Source: JBMYTN01 sp049604415 (GTDB lineage: Bacteria; Pseudomonadota; Alphaproteobacteria; Rhodospirillales; Rhodospirillaceae). Taken from it: 59,619 nucleotides of DNA. This document shows, in pieces, positions 18,017 to 25,537 of this stretch. A program made the position numbers and the translations under genes. The notes under the pieces are model-generated. The model saw only the letters and a program-made list of their open reading frames with translations, did no database searches and had not been told where the DNA came from. Location: positions 1-59,619 of the forward strand of contig JBMYTN010000026.1 of NCBI GenBank assembly GCA_049604415.1, read 5' to 3'. The stretch's first letter is position 1. Each line of letters starts with the position of its first letter.

Positions 18017-19188
18017 GGATCTTGCTTCCGGAACGGGGTGTAGGCCTGCAATGCCTCAATATCCTGGCAGACCGCAGCCTCTTCCTGTTGCAGAAAGCGT
18101 GCAACCGCTTTTTCCAATCCGGGATCGGCCAGCCAATGGGCCGACCATGTGGCGCGGGGCTCATAGCCTCGGCTCAACTTGTGATCGCCTTGGGCTCCGG
18201 CCTCGACCCGTTTCAGGCCGGTTTCGATGGCAAAGTCGATGGCCCGGTAATAGCAGGCCTCGAAATGCAAAAAGCCATAGTGACCGTCGCAGCCCCAATT
18301 GCGACCGAACAGGGTCTCGCTGCCCTGAAGATTGAGCGCTCCGCAAACCGGATCGCCGCCGCCCTCGGGTTCGCCAACCACCAACACAACATCATCGCCG
18401 CAGCGTTCGGGCATCAGATTAAAGAAGTCCCGCTTTAGATAGGCTTGGCCCCATTTCCGGTCCGAGGTGTCGCGGTAAAAGGCATAAAATGCATCCCAAT
18501 GCCGTGGTTGGATGTCCGCACCGACCAAGGTCCGCAACACCACCCCATGGCCGTTGGCCTTTTCGCGCTCCTTGCGAATGGTTTTGCGCTTCCGGGAGGC
18601 CATCAGATCCAGGAAATCCTGGAAGCTGTCATAGCCCTTATTCTCCCAATGATATTGCTGGCCGACCCGCTGCAGCATCCGGGGCAGGCTGGTGGCCGCA
18701 TCGCGGTCTTCTTCGGTCAAAAAGGTTAAATGGACTGAGGACAGGGACATCTGCCTGGCAGCCTGGACCATGCCAGCGACCATCGCGCGCTTCAACTCCC
18801 CCGGATCCTGCGCGTCCGGATGCACCAGCAAGCGCGGACCGGTGGCGGGGGTGAAGGGCACGGCGCAGAGCATTTTTGGATAATAATCGCCGCCTGCCCG
18901 CTCATAGGCCTGGGCCCAGGCCCAGTCGAAGACATATTCGCCATAGGAATGCCCCTTGGCATAAAACGGGGCGCAGGCTCTTAGGATGCCGTCGCTGTCC
19001 CGGATGGCAACATGACGCGGCAGCCAGCCGGTTTTGGCACAGACCGAGCCGCTGTCTTCCAGGGCGGACAAAAACCCATGTTTGACAAAGGGGTTTGTCA
19101 GCCCGGCGCAGGCATTCCAGTCGTCAACGGCAAAGTCGTTGATCGATCCATGCAGGGTAACCGTGGTGCCGTCGGCGCCGTCGGGCAT
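18013..19188 (-). CDS. DUF482 (COG3146) GNAT/FemAB-like protein
   Basis: A 391-aa protein of the DUF482 family, annotated in databases as peptidoglycan biosynthesis or recognition because it has two GNAT-like halves resembling FemAB aminoacyl transferases. Conserved pieces seen are PFVKHGFLSALEDSGSV (about 33-49), SYGEYVFDWAWAQAYERAG (about 81-99), RKRKTIRKEREKA and FEACYYRAIDFAIETGLKRV. There is no membrane segment. The substrate is unproven. It follows ridA by 75 bases and is coupled to the DUF924 gene by an ATGA overlap. Confidence 0.87.
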   Translation of the reverse strand: MPDGADGTTVTLHGSINDFAVDDWNACAGLTNPFVKHGFLSALEDSGSVCAKTGWLPRHVAIRDSDGILRACAPFYAKGHSYGEYVFDWAWAQAYERAGGDYYPKMLCAVPFTPATGPRLLVHPDAQDPGELKRAMVAGMVQAARQMSLSSVHLTFLTEEDRDAATSLPRMLQRVGQQYHWENKGYDSFQDFLDLMASRKRKTIRKEREKANGHGVVLRTLVGADIQPRHWDAFYAFYRDTSDRKWGQAYLKRDFFNLMPERCGDDVVLVVGEPEGGGDPVCGALNLQGSETLFGRNWGCDGHYGFLHFEACYYRAIDFAIETGLKRVEAGAQGDHKLSRGYEPRATWSAHWLADPGLEKAVARFLQQEEAAVCQDIEALQAYTPFRKQDP

Positions 19189-19263
19189 GTTTGCTGAACT
19201 ATCCTGGATGAGGAAACCGAGCCTCTTTCACAGCTTGGTGCGTCGCAGCACGGGATCAAGGGG

Positions 19264-19740
19264 CTAATCGCGGATTGCGACCAATGCGTCGACCTCGACG
19301 GGCGCATTTAGAGGCAAGCTCGCTGCCCCCGTTGCTGCTCGGGCATGGCGGCCAATATCGTCAAAAACAGCGACCATCAAATCGGAGGTGCCATTGATCA
19401 CCTGGGGATGGGCGGTAAAATCGGGCGTGCAGGCGACAAACCCGCCTAGGCGGATGATTTTCTCAACCCGACCCAAATCTCCCTCCAAAGCGGCCGCCAC
19501 TTGGGCAATGATGTTCAGCCCGCATTGCCGGGCCGCTTCGGTGCCTTGTTCAACGGAGACATCTCTTCCCAACAGGCCGGGATACATTACGGCACCGTCC
19601 TTAAAGGGCAGCTGTCCGGAGATCACAAGGAGCCCGTTCCACGCCACCGCTGGCACATAATTGGCCACCGGGGCGGAGGCGACCGGTAGGGTTAGACCAA
19701 GGCTTTCCAAGCGGGCATGGATGGTGTCATTAGAAGACAT
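19264..19740 (-). CDS. RidA/YjgF-family enamine/imine deaminase
   Basis: A 158-aa member of the Rid family, which hydrolyses reactive enamine/imine products of PLP dehydratases. Matching segments are NGLLVISGQLPF (about 48-59), KIIRLGGFVACTPDF and the C-terminal ARAATGAASLPLNAPVEVDA, which contains the family arginine and the closing strand. It is longer than canonical RidA (about 128 aa), as in the extended subgroup. The ATG at 19740 follows AAGGATCC. It is the first gene of a three-gene operon and is divergent from serA; a long inverted repeat lies between them. Confidence 0.88.
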   Translation of the reverse strand: MSSNDTIHARLESLGLTLPVASAPVANYVPAVAWNGLLVISGQLPFKDGAVMYPGLLGRDVSVEQGTEAARQCGLNIIAQVAAALEGDLGRVEKIIRLGGFVACTPDFTAHPQVINGTSDLMVAVFDDIGRHARAATGAASLPLNAPVEVDALVAIRD

Positions 19741-19803
19741 GGATTGGGATCCTTTGCGGCCAAAGGGCAAGGTTTTTCACGAAACGCAGCACCACACTGT
19801 ACG

Positions 19804-19843
19804 AGAGCGAATTCCGCGACAATTGACTCTTGGAATTCGCTCT
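19804..19843. promoter_or_regulatory. Perfect 12-base inverted repeat between ridA and serA
   Basis: AGAGCGAATTCC and GGAATTCGCTCT are exact reverse complements separated by 16 bases. The spacer includes TTGACT, a possible -35 element. The repeat lies in the divergent promoter region 64 bases from the ridA start. An operator or a leader hairpin for either gene is possible. Confidence 0.5.
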
Positions 19844-19960
19844 AACCTTTTGGTATGTCGCATTTTCGAACCGCCGAACCGAACCCACTCCGTCAGAATG
19901 ACTCTATTGGATCGAACAGGGCTCTAGGACTCTCGACGCCCCCGTGTTAGGGGAAGCGCC

Positions 19961-19999
19961 ATGATTTTTTGCTGGGGTCACCAGGGGACCCTGCGCTGA
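19961..19999 (+). CDS. Possible 12-residue leader peptide upstream of serA
   Basis: ATG to TGA encodes MIFCWGHQGTLR and ends 18 bases before the serA start. AGGGGAAG lies six bases upstream of its ATG, a good ribosome binding site. The 3' half of the frame can fold into a GGGTC/GACCC hairpin. It contains no serine codon, so simple serine attenuation is not indicated. Translation is unproven. Confidence 0.3.
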   Translation: MIFCWGHQGTLR

Positions 20000-20017
20000 T
20001 ATGGGAGGTTCCCGCCA

Positions 20018-21253
20018 ATGAGCAACCTGTCACTGCCCAAGGATAAGATCCGTGTTCTGTTGCTGGAGAACATCCACGACACCGCCATCCAATATTTCAA
20101 TGACCATGGTTATGGGTCCGTTGAACTGCTGGGCGGTGCTTTGGACGAGGGCAAGCTGATTGAGCGCATTGGCGATGTGCATATGCTCGGCATCCGCTCC
20201 CGCACCCAGGTCACAGACAAAGTCCTAGCGGCTGCTGAGAAGCTGATCGCCATTGGCTGCTTTTGCATCGGCACCAATCAGGTCGACCTGAAAAGCGCCC
20301 ATGCTCGGGGCATCCCGGTGTTCAACGCGCCCTATTCCAACACCCGGTCGGTGGCGGAGTTGGTGCTGGCCGAGATGATCCTGTTGATGCGCGGCGTGCC
20401 ACAACGGTCCTGGGAGTGCCATGAGGGGGGCTGGAACAAGAGCGCCAAGGGTGCCAATGAAGTGCGCGGCAAAACCTTGGGCATTGTCGGTTATGGCCAT
20501 ATTGGCAGCCAAGTCTCGGTGCTGGCGGAATCCTTGGGCATGCGGGTGATTTATTACGACATTGTCGAAAAGCTGGCCCTGGGCAATGCCCGCCCGGTCC
20601 GCGATATGGGGGCGTTGCTGTCCGAGGCTGATGTGGTGACCCTGCATGTGCCCGCCACCCCGGAAACCGTTGATATGATCGGTGGCCAGGAGATCTCCCG
20701 GATGAAAGAGGGGGCGGTGTTCATCAACGCCTCCCGGGGCAATGTGGTGGTCATCGAGGCTTTGGCCCAAGCGCTGCAGGAAGGCAAACTGCGCGGCGCG
20801 GCGGTGGATGTGTTCCCCAAAGAGCCTAAGGCGGCGGCGGAACAGTTTGAGAGCCCGCTCCGGGGCCTGAAAAATGTGCTGCTGACCCCGCATATCGGTG
20901 GCTCCACCGCCGAAGCCCAGGAGGGCATCGGACGTGAAGTTGCCGATAAGCTGGTGAAATATTCCGATGATGGCTCCACCTTGGGCGCGGTGAATTTCCC
21001 GGAAGTGGCCTTGCCGCAGCAAGCCAATGTGACCCGCTTCCTGCATATCCACAGCAATCGGCCCGGGGTGCTCTCGCAAATGAATGAGATCTTCAGCTCC
21101 CACAACATCAATATCAGCGGCCAATATCTGATGACGGATTCAGAAGTCGGCTATGTGGTGGTGGATGTGCAAAAGAACATTAAGGCAGGCGACGGATTCC
21201 GCCGGGCCTTGGCCTCCATTGATGGCACCCTGAAATTCCGCTTTTTGAATTAA
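20018..21253 (+). CDS. serA: D-3-phosphoglycerate dehydrogenase, E. coli-type with ACT domain
   Basis: First committed step of serine synthesis, 3-phosphoglycerate + NAD+ to 3-phosphohydroxypyruvate. The 411-aa length and arrangement match E. coli SerA: substrate domain, NAD loop GYGHIGSQ (about 159), catalytic Arg240 (ASRGN), Glu near 269 (DVFPKEP) and His near 292 (TPHIGGST), and a C-terminal ACT domain with IHSNRPGVLSQMNEIF for serine feedback. GGGAGG precedes the start. A second, longer serA (23037) of a different subtype follows 1.8 kb downstream. A strong terminator closes the gene. Confidence 0.93.
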   Translation: MSNLSLPKDKIRVLLLENIHDTAIQYFNDHGYGSVELLGGALDEGKLIERIGDVHMLGIRSRTQVTDKVLAAAEKLIAIGCFCIGTNQVDLKSAHARGIPVFNAPYSNTRSVAELVLAEMILLMRGVPQRSWECHEGGWNKSAKGANEVRGKTLGIVGYGHIGSQVSVLAESLGMRVIYYDIVEKLALGNARPVRDMGALLSEADVVTLHVPATPETVDMIGGQEISRMKEGAVFINASRGNVVVIEALAQALQEGKLRGAAVDVFPKEPKAAAEQFESPLRGLKNVLLTPHIGGSTAEAQEGIGREVADKLVKYSDDGSTLGAVNFPEVALPQQANVTRFLHIHSNRPGVLSQMNEIFSSHNINISGQYLMTDSEVGYVVVDVQKNIKAGDGFRRALASIDGTLKFRFLN

Positions 21254-21281
21254 CGGACGTGCCCACGAGCCTAAAAGTGAG

Positions 21282-21313
21282 AAACCCCGGCACCAAGAGG
21301 TCCGGGGTTTTTC
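21282..21313 (+). terminator. Rho-independent terminator of serA
   Basis: AAACCCCGG and CCGGGGTTT form a perfect nine-base stem around an eleven-base loop, followed by TTC. It lies 28 bases past the serA stop and may also act on the opposing 48-aa gene, which ends at 21357. Confidence 0.88.
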
Positions 21314-21356
21314 AATGCCCAGAGAGCATGCGCCCTCTGGGAGTTTTCAGGTGATG

Positions 21357-21503
21357 TTAACCAGCGACAAGCAGGCGGGGTTGGGCCTTAAGCGCACGGT
21401 CAAACGCCGACTGTTCCTTCTGGTTATACTCATACCAGTGGCCGGTGTTTTCCGGGCAGGACACCAATCCCAGAGCTTTCGCAACCAAGAAATAGCGAAG
21501 CAT
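21357..21503 (-). CDS. Small 48-aa protein of unknown function
   Basis: A 48-residue frame starting MLRYFLVAKALGLVSCPENT and ending KAQPRLLVAG. The start is strongly supported by GGGAGGGA about seven bases upstream, and a sigma-70-like promoter with ideal 17-base spacing lies at 21557-21585. The N-terminal 15 residues are hydrophobic with Arg/Lys near the start; the rest is soluble and charged (HWYEYNQKEQSAFDRAL). I do not recognise a family. It lies on the same strand as, and 178 bases downstream of, the nucleotidyltransferase-like gene, and converges on serA's terminator. Confidence 0.6.
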   Translation of the reverse strand: MLRYFLVAKALGLVSCPENTGHWYEYNQKEQSAFDRALKAQPRLLVAG

Positions 21504-21556
21504 TGTCGGGTCCCTCCCTCTGTTTCAATGTGACGGTAATGTTACCGAACAATCTG

Positions 21557-21585
21557 AATATAGCGCACAATGTGCGCACCTCCAA
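21557..21585 (-). promoter_or_regulatory. Promoter of the 48-aa gene with dyad in the spacer
   Basis: Read on the minus strand: TTGGAG (-35), exactly 17 bases, then TATATT (-10, five of six consensus bases). The spacer carries the dyad GCGCACATTGTGCGC (plus-strand 21563-21577). A protein bound there would sit between the two elements. A further GGTAA-N2-TTACC dyad is in the untranslated leader at 21535-21546. Confidence 0.6.
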
Positions 21586-21613
21586 GCAAAATATGAATGT
21601 GGGTGGTAAAAAT

Positions 21614-21628
21614 GCGCACTAGGTGCGC
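21614..21628. promoter_or_regulatory. Second GCGCAC-N3-GTGCGC dyad
   Basis: GCGCAC TAG GTGCGC, with the same six-base arms and spacer length as the dyad at 21563. The two centres are 51 bases apart, about five helical turns, which suits cooperative binding or looping by one regulator. Confidence 0.5.
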
Positions 21629-21681
21629 GCTATGACCTGATTTTAAGTGAGGTATTTCAAGGCCTTAACCGGTCCTTGGCC

Positions 21682-22770
21682 TTAGGCAGTCGCGGCCAAA
21701 TCTTTGGCCTCATCGCGCTCTAGAGACACGGTGGTGGCCAGTTTCGGGAAGCGGCCACCGAGAATGGCTTGCCATTCTTCCGACGCTGCGCCGACATCGC
21801 CATCGCGCAGCAGACCTCGGGCGCGCACGGCCCGCCAATAGGCTGTCTCGGCATAGGGGTGCCAATCGCCATCGATGAACAGATTGCGTCCGCCGCCGGG
21901 CAGCGCAAAGGTGCAGGGCGTGGCGTTGCGCGCCCAGGCCATAAAGGTTTCCACCAAAACCGCTGGATCTTCCGGGCGGTCGGTCGGGCGGGAGACATCG
22001 CGGTAAAAGGCCCGCACCATGACCTCCAGTGCAAAGCCCGGAACAGGAACCCCGCAATGATCTCGCCAGGCTTTCAGGATCGCCACCAACATGCGTGGCC
22101 GTTCCGCATGGGCATGGCTTAAGGTCCGCATGGCTGCGGCCTCGGCCACCGGATCGGTGCGGATCCAGACCGGAAACGGCCCGTCGCCATGACCGGGAAT
22201 GCTCAAGACGCCGCCATCTTCGCGCGCCGGACGGACCAGGACCACCAAGGGACCAACCCGCAGCCGGATGGCCGGAACACCCAGCACCGGCACCGCATCC
22301 GCATGGCCGCTTAAACGCAAAGCTTTGGCAACATCGGTCAGGGCTTCCATGGCCGAGGCGGGGCAGCAGCGGCTCGGCAATTGGTAAAACAGGTCAACGG
22401 CGGGGTCCGGACCGTCTTTCAGTGGTTTGACCGCACAGCGCCGGGACAGGGATCCGGCCAGCATAAAGTCTTCGCGGTAAAGGGTTCCGGCGCGGTCGGG
22501 CCGGTAATAGGCCCGCAGGGACCGGGCGGCTCGTCCGGCAGCCTCCGCAGCGGCTTCCCGTTGCAGATTGCCTGGCAAAATGGCGGCCAAAAAGGCGGCG
22601 AAGGCATAGGTGATCTCGGTGCCTGGATCCGCCATTGCCGTGACCCGGTCCCGCGCCGTGATTTCGGCGGAAGGGACAAGCGCGGGCAGTCCTGCGGGCT
22701 CCCGTTTGGGGTCCGCGAGGGGCGGGGTTGCCCGTTCCGAAGCTGTCGGCAAGGGGTGCTGGCGCGACAT
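21682..22770 (-). CDS. CD-NTase/OAS-type nucleotidyltransferase-like protein, catalytic acids altered
   Basis: A 362-aa protein whose segments follow the cGAS/DncV-like (SMODS) nucleotidyltransferase fold. In order: an N-terminal helix (AFAAFLAAILPGNLQREA), the GS motif (FMLAGSLSRRCAVKPLKDG, about 102), a DPAVDLFYQLP strand, VVLVRPAREDGGVLSIP with downstream WIRTDP, the helix RPRMLVAILKAWRDHCGVPV (about 230) and a C-terminal YAETAYWRA/EEWQAILGGRFP tail. Active members have DxD after GS and a third acid before the PA turn. Here these read AVD and VLVRPA, so two of three acids appear lost. The ATG at 22770 follows GGAGA; an upstream TTG is weaker. No CBASS effector is adjacent. Fold call by eye only. 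Confidence 0.62.
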   Translation of the reverse strand: MSRQHPLPTASERATPPLADPKREPAGLPALVPSAEITARDRVTAMADPGTEITYAFAAFLAAILPGNLQREAAAEAAGRAARSLRAYYRPDRAGTLYREDFMLAGSLSRRCAVKPLKDGPDPAVDLFYQLPSRCCPASAMEALTDVAKALRLSGHADAVPVLGVPAIRLRVGPLVVLVRPAREDGGVLSIPGHGDGPFPVWIRTDPVAEAAAMRTLSHAHAERPRMLVAILKAWRDHCGVPVPGFALEVMVRAFYRDVSRPTDRPEDPAVLVETFMAWARNATPCTFALPGGGRNLFIDGDWHPYAETAYWRAVRARGLLRDGDVGAASEEWQAILGGRFPKLATTVSLERDEAKDLAATA

Positions 22771-22841
22771 CCGGGTCTCCATTGGCAAAAAAGTCCAGTT
22801 AGTCGAAGAATCATAACTGAGACTTTAAGACTCGTCCATAA

Positions 22842-22910
22842 TCTATTGGATTCAATTCATGAATCGCATTTTCAAATCTACTTTTCCGAGTCGAGCGACT
22901 CTCAGGACTC
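22842..22910. promoter_or_regulatory. Upstream region of the second serA with motifs shared with the first
   Basis: TCTATTGGAT (22842-22851) and AGGACTC (22904-22910) recur upstream of serA at 19903-19912 and 19926-19932. Two palindromes, ATTCATGAAT and GAGTCG-AG-CGACTC (22888-22901), lie between. The spacing of the shared pieces differs (24 versus 63 bases), so common regulation is only a suggestion. Confidence 0.3.
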
Positions 22911-23036
22911 GCACAGGTGGCGTGGCTGGGACGGGATTTAGGGTCTTGGCGTTGCGGGGTGATGCTGCCATGTTCTGGCACAACCGGCGCGAAGCCGAAG
23001 CAATGAACGACCAAAACAGTGTCAGGGAGGGCACGC

Positions 23037-24617
23037 ATGCCCAAGGTGTTGATCAGTGATGCGTTGAGCGAGGCGGCGGTCGAGGTGTTCCGCGCCCGGG
23101 GTGTGGAAATCGACCTGAAGGTCGGGATGAGCCCGGACGAATTGGAAGCCTGCATCGGCGACTATGATGGCTTGGCGATCCGATCAGCCACCAAAGTGAC
23201 CCCAAAGATCCTGGAAGCGGCGTCAAAGCTTCGGGTTGTGGGCCGGGCTGGGATCGGCGTGGACAATGTCGATGTGGCAGCGGCCAGCCGCCAGGGGGTC
23301 ATTGTAATGAACACCCCCTTTGGCAATGCGGTGACCACGGCAGAACATTCCGTCGCTCTGTTGATGTCCTTGGCCCGTCGGATCCCGGGGGCAGATGCCT
23401 CGACCCGGGCTGGCAAATGGGAAAAAAGCAAATTCATCGGCACGGAGCTGTGCGGCAAGACCTTGGGTGTGATTGGCGCGGGCAATATCGGTGCCATTGT
23501 CTGCGACCGCGCCAAGGGCCTGAAAATGCGGGTGATCGTCTATGATCCGTATCTGTCCCAAGAGCGCGCCGATGTGCTGGGGGTGGAGCGTGTCAGCCTG
23601 GAGGAATTGCTGCCCCGGGCTGACTTCATCACCTTGCATGTGCCGCTGACCCCGCAAACCAAAGGCATTTTGAATGCCGACAGCTTGGCGAAATGTCGCA
23701 AGGGCGTGCGGATTGTGAACTGTGCGCGCGGTGGTCTTGTCGTTGAAGCCGACCTGAAGGCGGCCATTGAAAGCGGCCATGTGGCCGGGGCGGCCCTGGA
23801 TGTGTTTGAAGAAGAACCGGCCCGGGAAAACCCGCTGTTCGATCTGGAACAGGTGGTGTTCACGCCGCATTTGGGGGCCTCAACCCGGGAAGCCCAAGAG
23901 GCGGTGGCGATCCAGGTTGCTGAACAGATGAGCGACTATCTGCTACAAGGGGCGGTGACCAATGCGGTTAACATGCCCTCTGTCGGCGCAGAGGAAGCGG
24001 TCAAGCTGCGGCCCTATATGACCCTGGCCAAGGGCTTGGGCACCTTGATGGGTCAAGTGGTGCGGTCCGGCTTGTCTTCGGTGGAAGTGGCCTATGCGGG
24101 GGAGGCGGCGAGCCTGAATTGCAAGCCCCTGACGGCTGTGGCCTTGGCTGGGTTGCTCTCGCCGCGCATGGAAAGTGTGAACATGGTCAATGCGCCGGTG
24201 ATCGCCAAGGACCGGGATGTGAAGGTGGTGGAAACCAATACCGAGCATTGCGAGGGCTACCACGCCATGGTGACCCTGACCGTGACCACCGAAAAGCAAA
24301 CCCGGACCGTGTCGGGCACGGTGTTTGGCGATGGTTCAGCCCGGGTGATCAGCTTGAACGGCATTCCCATTGAAGCGCCCTTCGTTGAGCATATGCTCTA
24401 CACCGTCAATGATGATAAGCCGGGCTATATTGGGGCGTTGGGCATGCTGCTTGGCGATGCCGCCGTCAATATTGCCAGCTTCCATCTGGGCCGCCAATCC
24501 GAAGGCGGCGACGCGATTGCCTTGATTGCCATGGACCAGGCCTTGCCCGAGGCGGTGATGGAAAAGGTGCGTGCCTTGCCCCATGTCCGCCAAGCAGCGG
24601 ATTTGTCTTTCGGGTGA
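23037..24617 (+). CDS. serA: D-3-phosphoglycerate dehydrogenase, long form with ASB and ACT domains
   Basis: A 526-aa 3-phosphoglycerate dehydrogenase of the type common in alphaproteobacteria and mycobacteria. The N-terminal dehydrogenase has the NAD loop GAGNIGAIV (near 146), NCARGG with the catalytic Arg, DVFEEEPA with the Glu and TPHLGASTREAQ with the His. An intervening ASB domain (about 320-450) and a C-terminal ACT domain (VNDDKPGYIGALGMLLGDA) follow. GGGAGG precedes the ATG at 23037. serC, a frequent neighbour of this form, is not in the window. The enzyme overlaps in function with the 411-aa SerA at 20018, yet the two belong to different subtypes. Confidence 0.94.
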   Translation: MPKVLISDALSEAAVEVFRARGVEIDLKVGMSPDELEACIGDYDGLAIRSATKVTPKILEAASKLRVVGRAGIGVDNVDVAAASRQGVIVMNTPFGNAVTTAEHSVALLMSLARRIPGADASTRAGKWEKSKFIGTELCGKTLGVIGAGNIGAIVCDRAKGLKMRVIVYDPYLSQERADVLGVERVSLEELLPRADFITLHVPLTPQTKGILNADSLAKCRKGVRIVNCARGGLVVEADLKAAIESGHVAGAALDVFEEEPARENPLFDLEQVVFTPHLGASTREAQEAVAIQVAEQMSDYLLQGAVTNAVNMPSVGAEEAVKLRPYMTLAKGLGTLMGQVVRSGLSSVEVAYAGEAASLNCKPLTAVALAGLLSPRMESVNMVNAPVIAKDRDVKVVETNTEHCEGYHAMVTLTVTTEKQTRTVSGTVFGDGSARVISLNGIPIEAPFVEHMLYTVNDDKPGYIGALGMLLGDAAVNIASFHLGRQSEGGDAIALIAMDQALPEAVMEKVRALPHVRQAADLSFG

Positions 24618-24624
24618 TCGCGGC

Positions 24625-25365
24625 CTATTGGCGGTCCCAAACCACCAAACGATAACCGCACTCCAAGCTGTCTTGATCCAAGAGCGCGCCATAGCGGGCC
24701 TCCCAAGCGCCGCTCTTGAGATCGGCGTCCAACCGCGCCAAAGCCTCGGTCACATCGCCTATCGCCCAGAAGGACGACATGGCCGCGCGGATCCTCTCAT
24801 CCAAATAGGCTGCCGGTCGACGCCAATAGGCATAGAGAAACCCATCCACGCAATTATGGGGGATCGGGACGGGATGGATTTCGACCCGCCCCGGTCCCAA
24901 CCAGGCACCATAGTCCTCCAGATCGGGCATTTGCCGGGCATCCAGGGCCGCCAGCTCCGGCATATAGTCGGTCAGCCATATGCCGGGAAACCTGCCGTCG
25001 AAGGTCAGGATCACAACCCGGTCGCGGCTGACCCGGCTCAGTTCGGCCAGTCCACGGGCCTTATCAGACCAATGATGCACGGTTAGGATCGCCAGTCCGG
25101 CATCGACGCTCTGATCGGCAAAGGGTAGCGCCTCGGCCCGGCCACGGACCACCGGTGCCGATTCATCGGGGCGCTGGGCGATCATGGTTTCGGAAAGCTC
25201 CAAGGCGATCACTTCGCGGTCGTCTGGTTCATAGGAGCCGCTGCCTGCGCCCACATTCAGCACAGTCTTTGCGGAGCCCAAAGCCGCCATGATTGCGCCC
25301 GCGATCTGTGGGTCCGGTCGTCGCAGGTTGGCATAGTCGATGCCAATCAGGTCATAGCGGGCCAT
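24625..25365 (-). CDS. Class I SAM-dependent methyltransferase
   Basis: A 246-aa methyltransferase with a clear motif I (VLNVGAGSGSYEP, about 35-47), an acidic post-I strand (VIALELSETMI) and LAILTVHHW as the motif II/III strand. The pattern matches the Methyltransf_11 group; the substrate is unknown. The ATG at 25365 (MARYDLIGIDYANLR) follows AAGGA and is preferred over a start 30 codons upstream with unrelated sequence. It is divergent from hisZ and converges on the second serA with a seven-base gap. Confidence 0.83.
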   Translation of the reverse strand: MARYDLIGIDYANLRRPDPQIAGAIMAALGSAKTVLNVGAGSGSYEPDDREVIALELSETMIAQRPDESAPVVRGRAEALPFADQSVDAGLAILTVHHWSDKARGLAELSRVSRDRVVILTFDGRFPGIWLTDYMPELAALDARQMPDLEDYGAWLGPGRVEIHPVPIPHNCVDGFLYAYWRRPAAYLDERIRAAMSSFWAIGDVTEALARLDADLKSGAWEARYGALLDQDSLECGYRLVVWDRQ

Positions 25366-25537
25366 AAGCGTGGTCCTTGGGCACCAATTGGGAGGCTGAC
25401 CATACACTTCGGCTGCCCAAAGCGAAATCCGGCGGACTTGGGGACGGCTTTCCATTGCACCGGGAAGCGGTCCGCGCTAGGAAAGGCGGCTCTCCCCCGC
25501 ATATCTGCTGATCCCATAGACCCTGAAGCGATCCTCC

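Noticed and set aside
21315..21533. A 72-codon plus-strand reading frame after serA
   Set aside because: It overlaps the serA terminator loop region, has no ribosome site, and lies antisense to the better supported 48-aa gene with its own promoter and ribosome binding site.
21682..22770. A complete CBASS anti-phage operon
   Set aside because: No effector (Cap4, phospholipase, membrane protein) or Cap2/Cap3 genes lie nearby, and two catalytic acids look missing, so only the lone nucleotidyltransferase-like protein is claimed.
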